This document shows, in pieces, positions 15,338-23,235 of a stretch of DNA of 64,000 nucleotides. Made by a program: the position numbers and the translations under genes. The stretch comes from an uncultured Bacteroidota bacterium (GTDB taxonomy: Bacteria > Bacteroidota > Bacteroidia > AKYH767-A > OLB10). A model generated the notes under the pieces. The model was not told the DNA's origin. It was given only the letters and a program-made list of their open reading frames with translations, and made no database searches. Location of the stretch: NCBI GenBank assembly GCA_900696575.1, contig CAADHD010000035.1:62001-126000 (forward strand). Direction: 5' to 3'. The first letter of the stretch is position 1; each line of letters opens with the position of its first letter.

Positions 15338-17263
15338 ATGATAAACAAATCGGATTATCCATTGCTTACTTCCATTAACAGTCCGGAAGATCTTCGCAAA
15401 CTTCCCAGAGAAAAGGTTAAACAGGTTTGCAGCGAGTTGCGTAATTTTATTATTGATATAGTTTCGGTTAATGGCGGTCATTTCGGTGCCAGCCTCGGTG
15501 TGGTTGAGATGACTGTTGCGCTGCATTATGTTTTTAATACCCCATATGACCAGCTTGTATGGGATGTAGGCCACCAGGCTTACGGCCATAAAATACTGAC
15601 GGGCCGAAGAGATAATTTTCATACCAACCGACTATATAAAGGAATAAGCGGATTTCCGAAAAGGACGGAAAGCGAATACGATACATTCGGGGTAGGACAT
15701 TCCTCCACTTCCATTTCAGCTGCCTTAGGAATGTCAGTTGCATCCAAACTGAAAAATGAAAACGACCGTCAGCATATTGCCGTCATTGGTGACGGTGCTA
15801 TGACTGCCGGCCTGGCTTTCGAAGCACTAAATCACGGGGGTGTAGCCAATTCGAACTTGTTGGTGGTACTGAATGATAACTGCATGAGCATTGACCCAAA
15901 TGTAGGGGCATTGAAAGAATACCTTACTGACATTACCGCTTCACCTGCCTATAATAAGGTTAAAGATGAAGTCTGGAATTTGCTGGGTAAGGTGAGTAAG
16001 TTCGGTCCTAATGCACAGGCTGTAGCTCAAAAAATTGAACATGGATTAAAATCCATGCTGCTGAGGCAAAGTAATCTGTTTGAATCCTTAAAGTTCCGCT
16101 ATTTCGGACCGATAGACGGGCATGATGTGAATCACATGGTTGAAGTGTTTAATGACTTGAAAAAAATACCCGGACCTAAAATTCTGCATTGTGTAACCAT
16201 AAAAGGAAAGGGTTATGAATTGGCAGAGAAGGACCAAACTAAATGGCATGCCCCCGGCCTCTTCGACAAAATAACAGGAGAAATTTTTAAAGATCCCGGC
16301 AATAAACCAAAACCTCCAAAGTATCAGGATGTTTTCGGTCATACCATTGTTGAACTGGCAAAAAAGAACGAAAAGATTGTAGGAATTACCCCGGCTATGC
16401 CATCAGGCTGTTCACTCAATATTATGATGCGTGAAATTCCGGAACGTGCTTTTGATGTAGGCATTGCTGAACAACATGCAGTTACTTTTTCTGCCGGATT
16501 AGCAACGCAGGGTATCATTCCTTTCTGTAACATTTACTCTTCCTTTATGCAGCGAGGTTATGACCAGGTTATACATGATGTAGCCTTACAGAACCTGCAG
16601 GTCATTTTCTGCCTTGATCGTGGCGGATTGGCTGGCGCAGACGGACCCACTCATCATGGCGCTTTTGATTATGCTTACATGCGTTGCATTCCGAATATGA
16701 TTGTATCTGCTCCGATGAATGAGGAAGAACTCCGAAATCTGATGTTTACCGCTCAGTTAAAAAACCACGGACCCTTCTGCATAAGATATCCGAGAGGTAA
16801 TGGAGTAATGGTAAACTGGAAAACACCTATGAATGAATTAGAGATCGGAAAAGGAAGAATGATACAGGATGGAGAAGAAACAGCTATCCTTACGATTGGT
16901 CATCCCGGCAATTTTGCTGTGCAGGCATGCCGCGAGTTAGCCGAAGAAGGTTTCTTCCCTGCACATTTCGACATGCGTTTTGTCAAACCGCTTGATGGCG
17001 ATTTGATGGAAAAAATCTGCAATAAATTCAAGCGCATCATTACCGTTGAAGACGGATGCCTGCAAGGCGGATTCGGCAGTGCCGTACTCGAATACCTTGC
17101 CGATAATCAAAAACATATTCCGGTTGTGCGCCTTGGAATCCCTGACCGCTTCATTGAGCATGGTGAACAAAAGGAACTTTACAGTGAGTGCGGCTTTGAT
17201 TCACAAGCTATTAAAGAAGCAGTACGACAAATGTATGATGTGCCGGTAATTTCAGGTTGTTAA
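15338..17263 (+). CDS. dxs: 1-deoxy-D-xylulose-5-phosphate synthase
   Basis: 641 residues from the ATG at 15338, chosen because the promoter overlaps the upstream ATG and because the length fits the family. This thiamine-diphosphate enzyme joins pyruvate and glyceraldehyde 3-phosphate, the first step of the MEP isoprenoid pathway. Seen: GGHFGASLG and WDVGHQAYGHKILTGR in the N-terminal domain, the ThDP motif GDGAMTAG...ALN near 150, GPIDGHD near 255, the Glu of DVGIAEQHAVTFSAGLA near 370, DRGGLAGADGPTHHG near 430, and the C-terminal transketolase domain with FGSAVLE. It is monocistronic: a 78-bp gap and a separate secreted gene follow. Confidence 0.96.
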   Translation: MINKSDYPLLTSINSPEDLRKLPREKVKQVCSELRNFIIDIVSVNGGHFGASLGVVEMTVALHYVFNTPYDQLVWDVGHQAYGHKILTGRRDNFHTNRLYKGISGFPKRTESEYDTFGVGHSSTSISAALGMSVASKLKNENDRQHIAVIGDGAMTAGLAFEALNHGGVANSNLLVVLNDNCMSIDPNVGALKEYLTDITASPAYNKVKDEVWNLLGKVSKFGPNAQAVAQKIEHGLKSMLLRQSNLFESLKFRYFGPIDGHDVNHMVEVFNDLKKIPGPKILHCVTIKGKGYELAEKDQTKWHAPGLFDKITGEIFKDPGNKPKPPKYQDVFGHTIVELAKKNEKIVGITPAMPSGCSLNIMMREIPERAFDVGIAEQHAVTFSAGLATQGIIPFCNIYSSFMQRGYDQVIHDVALQNLQVIFCLDRGGLAGADGPTHHGAFDYAYMRCIPNMIVSAPMNEEELRNLMFTAQLKNHGPFCIRYPRGNGVMVNWKTPMNELEIGKGRMIQDGEETAILTIGHPGNFAVQACRELAEEGFFPAHFDMRFVKPLDGDLMEKICNKFKRIITVEDGCLQGGFGSAVLEYLADNQKHIPVVRLGIPDRFIEHGEQKELYSECGFDSQAIKEAVRQMYDVPVISGC

Positions 17264-17341
17264 AAAAATTAATGCTATTCACTTAAAAATTACCAAACCA
17301 TCTGTATTTTAGCCCATCGAAAATTAAAAACCTCAAAGACA

Positions 17342-17773
17342 ATGAAAAAATTAAACTTCCTGAAATCAATCGTTATAGCATTACTGCTCGTTTTACCTTT
17401 GGGATTAGTAGCTCAAAACAAAACTGCCGCAGTAACTAACGATGCCAAAGCAAGCCTTGCAAATAAAAAATTCAATCTTATTATTCATAGCACCGATGGT
17501 TCTGAAGGCATGAAAGATTTTATTGTTTTTGGTGCTGATGGCTTTGAATCAAAAGCAGGTAAAAGTACGGCTGCATCAAATTCACGATATGCCGCAACAC
17601 AAGATGCTAATGGTAATATCCAGTTTACAGCCACTATTGTAACAAATGAAGGAATGAAGACCTATGCAGGAACTATAACAGGAAATATGATTACCGGCAA
17701 ATACATTTTTGAAGCAACAGGTCAGCCGGCCATAAGCTATGCCATTAACGGATCATTAGACACAACAAAGTAG
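17342..17773 (+). CDS. small secreted protein of unknown function
   Basis: 143 residues. A clear signal peptide (MKKLNFLKSIVIALLLVLPL, then GLVAQ with A-Q cut at about 25) precedes about 118 residues that look like a single beta-rich domain: KKFNLIIHSTDG, DFIVFGADGFESKAG, a DANGNIQFTATIVT strand and TYAGTITGNMITGKYIFE. Repeated G-x-I/M-x-G-x-Y strands suggest a calycin-like or lipocalin-like barrel. No T9SS domain and no Cys. A TATTTTAG sequence at 17305-17312 (7 of 8 matches to TANNTTTG) lies 29 nt upstream, and a terminator follows at 17795, so it is a single-gene unit. I do not recognise the family. Confidence 0.78.
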   Translation: MKKLNFLKSIVIALLLVLPLGLVAQNKTAAVTNDAKASLANKKFNLIIHSTDGSEGMKDFIVFGADGFESKAGKSTAASNSRYAATQDANGNIQFTATIVTNEGMKTYAGTITGNMITGKYIFEATGQPAISYAINGSLDTTK

Positions 17774-17794
17774 CCTAATTAATTGAAAATACAG

Positions 17795-17826
17795 AAGAGC
17801 CGATATACATCGGCTTTTTTTTTTTT
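17795..17826 (+). terminator. Rho-independent terminator
   Basis: AGCCGAT and ATCGGCT pair around the loop ATAC, extended by G-T and A-T pairs to about 10 bp. A run of T follows from 17815 to 17826. It lies 22 bp after the stop of the small secreted protein gene. Confidence 0.9.
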
Positions 17827-17886
17827 ATACCGTTATTGATAAGCGTTAATGATTAGTTAAACAGCCAACACCTGTTGCATTGCCCT

Positions 17887-17894
17887 TACTTTTG
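17887..17894 (+). promoter_or_regulatory. -7 box (TACTTTTG) for the two-component operon
   Basis: A full match to TANNTTTG that ends only 7 nt before the kinase ATG, so the transcript would be leaderless or nearly so. No proper -33 box was found. Confidence 0.4.
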
Positions 17895-17901
17895 CACATA
17901 A

Positions 17902-19596
17902 ATGAGCCGAACTGCATTTTTGGTAATCATATTACTTATGTCAGTTTCATTAATTGGAATAGTGCTGTTGCAGGTTTACTGGATAAGGCATGACTACCAA
18001 ATGAAAGAACAACAGTTTGACAGGCAGGTGCAGGATGCCCTCAATCATACAATTCAAAAAGCAGATACCCGCCAAGTACTTAATTTTATCAGCAGGAAAT
18101 ACCTCGGTTTTGAATCGGACTCAAACTTCTGGAAAGCCATGGACAGTACGCTGGCGGAAAAGAAAATCTTTGAGGAGAATCTGATGCTAAAAAATGCTGA
18201 TTCTTCCTTCTCAGAGCAGTTGCCGCTTTCCGAAACCAATGTACTGTTACGGGATTCTATTTTCAACCGCGGCCATTCACAACAGGAAAAACTGATTATC
18301 CGCTCCGATTCGTTGCATGAAGTTACCGAGATTGATCACGTACGAATTACTGAAAAACAGAGTGCCGAAGATAAAATGGTTTTGAAAAATGAATTGCTGC
18401 AGGCAGAGGTAGAGAAAAAAAGAATAAGATTAGAACAGGAACTTACGCGCATGAAAGTCAAACTATCTTCAAAAGTCGCAAGAGTAAATGAAGTGATGAC
18501 GGGAATTGCATTAAGTTATGCAGCTTCAGAAGACGATCCACTTCAGCATATTTCAATTGCCGAAATTGACACTATTTTATCAAAGGAGTTTCGTTATAGA
18601 GGAATTGAAATTCCCTATTCATTTGGTATTCTTAATTCAAAAGCCGATACGGTAATCTCCGGCCGCGATACCATAACAGCCGATGCCTTACGCCAATCGC
18701 GCTATAGCATAGAGCTTTTTCCAAATGAACTTTACTCAAAAGGATTGATGCTGCTTGTTCACTTCCCTTCAAGAGCAGCCTTTGTGCTTGGCACCATGTG
18801 GATTATGCTTTCTGCATCTGCACTTTTCACCCTCACTATTATATTTGTTTTCATCTACACAGTAAACATGTTATTAAAACAGAAAAAGATTTCAGAAATC
18901 AAATCCGATTTCATCAATAACATGACCCATGAGTTTAAAACTCCTATTGCCACTATTGCCCTGGCCATTGATGCTATCAATAATCCTAAAATTTCTGCCG
19001 ACAAAGAAAAGGTCGGCTACTATTCAAACATCATCCGTGAAGAAAACCGCAGAATGAACCGGCAAGTGGAAACCATTCTGCAAACAGCCATGTTTGAAAA
19101 AAGCGATTTCAACATTAAAAAGGACACCGTCAACCTGCATGAACTCATTCAAAAAGCGACCGATAACATTCGTGTGCAGGTTGCTTCGCGTAATGGTACA
19201 ATCATCACTTCCTTCAACTCTGCTTCGCCCATCATTGAAGGTGATGAACTATTACTAACTACCGCTATTGTTAACCTACTCGACAATGCAAACAAATACT
19301 CGCCCGGTGAACCTGTGATAACCGTTACCACCGAAGACCGTGAACACGGAATTGTATTATCCATTGCCGATAAAGGAATGGGAATGGATAAGGAAACGAT
19401 GGAAAGAATTTTTGAAAAGTTTTACCGGAAAACTTCGGGCAACATCCATGATGTAAAAGGATTCGGACTGGGATTGAATCATGTTAAATCCATTGTAAAT
19501 GCACATGGAGGCGAAATCAAAGTAACCAGCGAACCGGGCAAAGGCAGTTGTTTCAGTATTTATTTTCCAAAACATATAAACTTACAGGCATCATGA
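17902..19596 (+). CDS. membrane sensor histidine kinase (OmpR-partner type)
   Basis: 564 residues. One membrane helix at about 6-26 and a second at about 295-325 enclose a periplasmic sensor region of about 265 residues, rich in charged helices and a coiled-coil-like stretch (about 155-200). Then come HisKA with HEFKTPIATIA near 343 (phosphoacceptor His) and an HATPase domain with N box LLDNANKYSPG near 455, G1 DKGMGMD and G2 GFGLGLNH. No HAMP domain is evident between the second helix and HisKA. Its stop overlaps the response regulator start (ATGA), so the two are translationally coupled. The signal is unknown. Confidence 0.93.
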   Translation: MSRTAFLVIILLMSVSLIGIVLLQVYWIRHDYQMKEQQFDRQVQDALNHTIQKADTRQVLNFISRKYLGFESDSNFWKAMDSTLAEKKIFEENLMLKNADSSFSEQLPLSETNVLLRDSIFNRGHSQQEKLIIRSDSLHEVTEIDHVRITEKQSAEDKMVLKNELLQAEVEKKRIRLEQELTRMKVKLSSKVARVNEVMTGIALSYAASEDDPLQHISIAEIDTILSKEFRYRGIEIPYSFGILNSKADTVISGRDTITADALRQSRYSIELFPNELYSKGLMLLVHFPSRAAFVLGTMWIMLSASALFTLTIIFVFIYTVNMLLKQKKISEIKSDFINNMTHEFKTPIATIALAIDAINNPKISADKEKVGYYSNIIREENRRMNRQVETILQTAMFEKSDFNIKKDTVNLHELIQKATDNIRVQVASRNGTIITSFNSASPIIEGDELLLTTAIVNLLDNANKYSPGEPVITVTTEDREHGIVLSIADKGMGMDKETMERIFEKFYRKTSGNIHDVKGFGLGLNHVKSIVNAHGGEIKVTSEPGKGSCFSIYFPKHINLQAS

Positions 19597-20288
19597 AAGA
19601 AAAAACACACCGTATTCTGCTTGCAGAGGATGATCCGAACTTCGGAACCGTCATGCATGATTATCTTGACATCAACGATTACGAAGTAACCCTTTGCCGT
19701 GACGGAAGAGAAGCACAAGAAAAATTCGATAAAGGATTTTTTGACTTGTGCATACTGGATGTCATGATGCCATTGATGGATGGTTTTGCTTTAGCCAAAT
19801 ACATTCGCTCCAAAAACAAAGAGATTCCTATCATTTTTCTTACTGCCAAAAGCATGAAAACCGATATGCTCGAAGGTTACCGTATTGGAGCTGATGATTA
19901 CATCACCAAACCTTTTGACTCTGAGATTTTGTTATTGAAAATAAAAGCCATTCTCAATCGCAGCAAAGACGAAGATGCGGGTAAGCCTATGCAGTTTACA
20001 ATAGGGAAACTGGTTTATGACCACAAACTGCGAACACTGACGACTCCAGAAACCACACACCGGCTTTCGCCCAAAGAAGGAGAATTGCTCCGGATGTTAT
20101 GCCTACGGATAAACGACCTTCTTAAACGCGAAACCGCTTTGAAAAAAATATGGGGTGATGACAACTACTTTACAGCCCGGAGCATGGATGTTTTTATTGC
20201 TAAACTTCGCAAATACCTTAGTGCTGATCCGAATATTCAACTTGAAAACATTCATGGGAGCGGATTCCGCCTGATGGTGAGACAGTAA
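19593..20288 (+). CDS. OmpR/PhoB-family response regulator
   Basis: 231 residues from the ATG at 19593, which overlaps the kinase stop by 4 bp; the frame runs further upstream but that part lies in the kinase gene. The receiver domain shows the acidic pair in AEDDPNF, phospho-acceptor Asp in CILDVMMPLMDG, the Thr in IFLTAKS and the Lys in DYITKPFD. A winged helix follows at about 130-230 (LSPKEGELLRMLC, RSMDVFIAKLRKYL, IHGSGFRLMV). It is the cognate partner of the kinase at 17902. Confidence 0.95.
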   Translation: MKEKTHRILLAEDDPNFGTVMHDYLDINDYEVTLCRDGREAQEKFDKGFFDLCILDVMMPLMDGFALAKYIRSKNKEIPIIFLTAKSMKTDMLEGYRIGADDYITKPFDSEILLLKIKAILNRSKDEDAGKPMQFTIGKLVYDHKLRTLTTPETTHRLSPKEGELLRMLCLRINDLLKRETALKKIWGDDNYFTARSMDVFIAKLRKYLSADPNIQLENIHGSGFRLMVRQ

Positions 20289-20323
20289 TTCTGTATAAAC
20301 CATAATCTTTATTTTTGAAAATT

Positions 20324-21604
20324 ATGGATGAAATGTTTCTGCATTACCTGTGGAAATTCAGGTTGGTCAATAACCTGAGCACTGTAACAGGAGAGCCTGT
20401 TGATGTTATTCATCCGGGAATAAATAATGCCGATGCCGGTCCTGATTTTTTCAACGCTAAAATCAGAATAGGTAATACACTTTGGGCCGGCAATGTGGAA
20501 ATTCACCTGCGAACTTCCGATTTTAAGAAGCATGGGCATCAGCACGATAAAAATTATTCCAACCTCATACTGCATGTTGTATATGAAAACGATACGGAAA
20601 GTAACAGTACCATCCCTTTAACAGAACTGAAAGGAAAGTTTTCCTTAAGCCTTCTGAAAAATTATCTGCATCTTTCAGCTTCTAAAAAAGATATTCCATG
20701 CAGTAATCAGATTCAACAGGTAAATCCGCTGTCTGTTGGTGCATGGCTGGAAAGAATGTTAGCCGAGCGATTGGAAAGAAAAGCAGACACTATACGTACC
20801 ATCTTAATTGAAAACAAAAATAACTGGGAAGAAACATTTTATCGTTTATTATCTGTTAATTTCGGATTTAAGCTAAATGCCGTTCCATTTGAAATGCTTG
20901 CAAGACTTACTCCGTTGAAGGTGTTGGCACGTCATAAAAACAATTTGCTGCAATTGGAAGCTGTGCTTTTCGGCCAGGCCGGATTGCTGCCCGAAAAACC
21001 TGAAGATGATTTTCATACATCCCTGCTTAGAGAATATCATTTGATCCAAAACAAATTTAAACTGAAACCTATGGATGGTGCTGTTTGGAAATTTGCACGG
21101 ACACGACCATCCAATTTTCCGACTATCCGTATTTCGCAGTTCGCATCTCTGATCTATAAGAGCTCACAGCTTTTTTCAAAAATTATTGAAACTACCCGGG
21201 CAAAATCAATGGCTTCCATTTTTGAATGTGAAGCTTCTGATTACTGGAAAGAACATTATCATTTCAGTAAAAAATCTAAAACTTCAACCAGGAAAAATCT
21301 TGGCAAAAGCGGCATAGAAAACATCCTGATAAATACTGTGGCTCCCATACTTTTTCTTTACGGAACGGAACGAAATGATGAGCGGTTTAAAGACCGGGCT
21401 GTTTCCCTGCTTCAGTTTCTGCCATCCGAAAAAAACCACATCATTTCACAATGGAATGGCTGTGGTATTAAATCAGATAATGCTGCAAACTCGCAGGCTT
21501 TGTTAGAGCTTAAAAAGTATTATTGCGGCAAACTGAAATGCCTTTCATGCAGCATCGGTAATTCAATTCTTAACTCCTCCCCTCATCATGAAGCAGCCCG
21601 CTGA
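20324..21604 (+). CDS. DUF2851-family protein
   Basis: 426 residues from the ATG at 20324 (MDEMFLHYLWKFRL); the longer frame opens with a TTG inside a TATTTTTG -7-like sequence at 20310-20317, so it was not used. The N-terminus with HYLWKF, HPGINNADAGPDFFNAKI, GNVEIHLRTSDF and HGHQHDKNYSNLILHVVY is the DUF2851 signature, a family found almost only in Bacteroidota. The PDFFNAKI...GNVEIH...D-x-x-Y-x-N-V-I-L-H pattern looks nuclease-like to me, but this is not shown. The C-terminus carries four Cys (CGIKSD, YYCGKLKCLSC). Its 3' end overlaps the next PspC gene by 17 bp. Confidence 0.88.
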   Translation: MDEMFLHYLWKFRLVNNLSTVTGEPVDVIHPGINNADAGPDFFNAKIRIGNTLWAGNVEIHLRTSDFKKHGHQHDKNYSNLILHVVYENDTESNSTIPLTELKGKFSLSLLKNYLHLSASKKDIPCSNQIQQVNPLSVGAWLERMLAERLERKADTIRTILIENKNNWEETFYRLLSVNFGFKLNAVPFEMLARLTPLKVLARHKNNLLQLEAVLFGQAGLLPEKPEDDFHTSLLREYHLIQNKFKLKPMDGAVWKFARTRPSNFPTIRISQFASLIYKSSQLFSKIIETTRAKSMASIFECEASDYWKEHYHFSKKSKTSTRKNLGKSGIENILINTVAPILFLYGTERNDERFKDRAVSLLQFLPSEKNHIISQWNGCGIKSDNAANSQALLELKKYYCGKLKCLSCSIGNSILNSSPHHEAAR

Positions 21605-21818
21605 ATACGTCAAAACCTTTTTTGAATTTTTTGCTTTTGGTGTCTGTGAACGTTTAGGCGATTTGCTTAAAATTCAAAGTTCAAGAATCCGTTTGTTTTT
21701 TATCTATACCTCGTTTATCACTCTCGGTTCGCCCCTTATATTTTACATGATTATGGCTTTTATCATTAACCTCAGGAAGATGATTAAAGGCAACCGAGGA
21801 AGCGTTTGGGATATGTAA
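21588..21818 (+). CDS. PspC-like small membrane protein
   Basis: 76 residues. EFFAFGVCERLGDLLKIQSSRIRLFFIYTSF is a divergent PspC domain in which one hydrophobic segment (about 38-62) follows, ending with basic RKMIKGNRG. The start overlaps the DUF2851 gene by 17 bp, and the RmlD-like gene starts 8 bp after its stop, so the three form an operon. It is often paired with DUF2851 genes in this phylum as far as I recall. Role unknown. Confidence 0.78.
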   Translation: MKQPAEYVKTFFEFFAFGVCERLGDLLKIQSSRIRLFFIYTSFITLGSPLIFYMIMAFIINLRKMIKGNRGSVWDM

Positions 21819-21826
21819 TTAAATCC

Positions 21827-22735
21827 ATGAAAATATTACTGACCGGAAGTAATGGCCTTTTAGGGCAAAAGATCGTTTACGCATTAAGGCAGCATCCTGA
21901 TGTAAAATTATTGGCCACCGCCCGCGGCCCTAACAGAATTAAGACTCAGCAAGGGTATGAATACAGTGAAATGGATATTGAAAATCCTGTACAGGTTGCT
22001 GATGTTTTTGATCGCTTTAAACCCGATTGTGTAATTCATGCCGCAGCCATGACTAATGTGGATGCCTGTGAACTGAACCCTGCAACTTGCAATAAAGCAA
22101 ATATTGAAGCCACCGCCAATCTGATCAGCGTTTCAAAAATTTATAATTGTCATTTCATTTTTATTTCCACCGATTTTGTTTTTGACGGAACTGCAGGTCC
22201 ATACTCAGAAGAAGATGCTCCCAATCCGTTGAGCGTTTATGCAGATTCAAAACTCAAAGGAGAACAGATGGTGCGTCAAAGCGGATTGGACTGGTGCATT
22301 ATCCGAACCATCATTATTTATGGAGTTACTGATGATGCCCAGCGAAGTAATATGGTGTTGTGGGTCAAAAACTCCCTTGAGCAGAAAAAAACGATAACCA
22401 TAATTACCGATCAGTTTCGCTCACCGACCCTTGCCGAAGACCTGGCTGATGCCTGCATACAGGCTGCCCTCCGAAAAGCAAAAGGAATTTATCACGTTTC
22501 AGGCAGTGAAACAATGAGCATCATTGACATGGCTTACCGCATTGCTGATTTTTTCGGCCTGGATAAATCTTTTATAAAGCCCATTACTTCTGCAGAGTTG
22601 AATCAACCGGCCAAAAGACCCCCTAAAACAGGATTCAATATTCAAAAGGCCACAGCAGAATTAAGCTATTCCCCGCATTCGCTCAATGAGGGCTTAATTA
22701 TTGTTGCCAAACAATTGGCTGAAAAACGGCTATAA
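21827..22735 (+). CDS. RmlD-like sugar-nucleotide reductase (extended/atypical SDR)
   Basis: 302 residues from MKILLTGSNG. The NAD(P) motif TGSNGLLGQ (6-14) and the RmlD pattern VIHAAAMTNVDACE, STDFVFDG, GPYSEEDAPNPLSVYADSK with Tyr and Lys near 138-142 are all seen. RmlD reduces dTDP-4-keto-L-rhamnose; relatives include the regulatory subunit MAT2B and other sugar reductases. No rmlA, rmlB or rmlC is nearby, so dTDP-rhamnose synthesis is not supported by context and the substrate is open. It is the last gene of the DUF2851-PspC operon. Confidence 0.88.
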   Translation: MKILLTGSNGLLGQKIVYALRQHPDVKLLATARGPNRIKTQQGYEYSEMDIENPVQVADVFDRFKPDCVIHAAAMTNVDACELNPATCNKANIEATANLISVSKIYNCHFIFISTDFVFDGTAGPYSEEDAPNPLSVYADSKLKGEQMVRQSGLDWCIIRTIIIYGVTDDAQRSNMVLWVKNSLEQKKTITIITDQFRSPTLAEDLADACIQAALRKAKGIYHVSGSETMSIIDMAYRIADFFGLDKSFIKPITSAELNQPAKRPPKTGFNIQKATAELSYSPHSLNEGLIIVAKQLAEKRL

Positions 22736-22738
22736 AAA

Positions 22739-22768
22739 AAGAACGGGAGTCAATGACCCCCGTCTTTC
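22739..22768 (-). terminator. terminator for the zinc-ribbon gene, minus strand
   Basis: An inverted repeat (ACGGGAGTC with GACCCCCGT, one mismatch, loop AAT) lies between two convergent genes. Read on the minus strand it is followed by CTTTTTTTATAG, a proper U tract. In the plus direction only CTTTC follows, so termination of the RmlD-like gene there would be weak. Confidence 0.75.
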
Positions 22769-22792
22769 AACCAACCTAAATAATCATGAAAA

Positions 22793-23080
22793 TTATTTCC
22801 ACCTTTCAAGCGTGTGTAATCTTTCGGTAAAGCGATCAAGATTTCCGGGCATGCCGGCTGCACGCAGTTTGTTCATCAGTTTCTGCTTCATTTCTTCGAG
22901 GGTAAGATTTGGTTCAGTAAACCGGTCGTTCTGAAAACAATCCGTACAGTATTTTACATCGTAAAAACCATTGGTAATCCTGAAATAATTGTTTTTGTTT
23001 TTAGAAAACGGCATACCGCAACTCTGGCAAACGGCATATTTCTTTTTCTGTGAAGTCTTTGATCCGGATATCATACTCAT
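22793..23080 (-). CDS. zinc-ribbon domain protein
   Basis: 95 residues (or 93 from the second ATG at 23074). VCQSCGMPFSK near 18-26 and VKYCTDCFQND near 44-50 form a Cys4 zinc ribbon, followed by a helical tail (LTLEEMKQKLMNKL, RFTERLHTLERWK). This matches the putative zinc-ribbon family whose members begin with CQSCGMP and end with a short helix. Cytosolic; it may bind nucleic acid or protein, but the function is unknown. Monocistronic on the minus strand with its own terminator. Confidence 0.85.
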   Translation of the reverse strand: MSMISGSKTSQKKKYAVCQSCGMPFSKNKNNYFRITNGFYDVKYCTDCFQNDRFTEPNLTLEEMKQKLMNKLRAAGMPGNLDRFTERLHTLERWK

Positions 23081-23180
23081 AGGCTGTAACGCTTGATTTT
23101 TTCATCTGAGAAACAATTATCTTGCCATAATTCAGCACTAATTCACATTCCTTACAAAATTTAACATTGCTCCCCGGACG

Positions 23181-23211
23181 TTTGTCAGTTCTTTTAAGAT
23201 AATTACATTGG
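23181..23211 (+). promoter_or_regulatory. promoter of the NSS transporter operon
   Basis: TTTG at 23181-23184, a 19-nt spacer, and TACATTGG at 23204-23211 (7 of 8 matches to TANNTTTG). The -7 box ends 24 nt before the transporter ATG. The rest of the 155-bp gap shows nothing further. Confidence 0.58.
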
Positions 23212-23235
23212 CTACCTGATTTAACACCTTATTGT

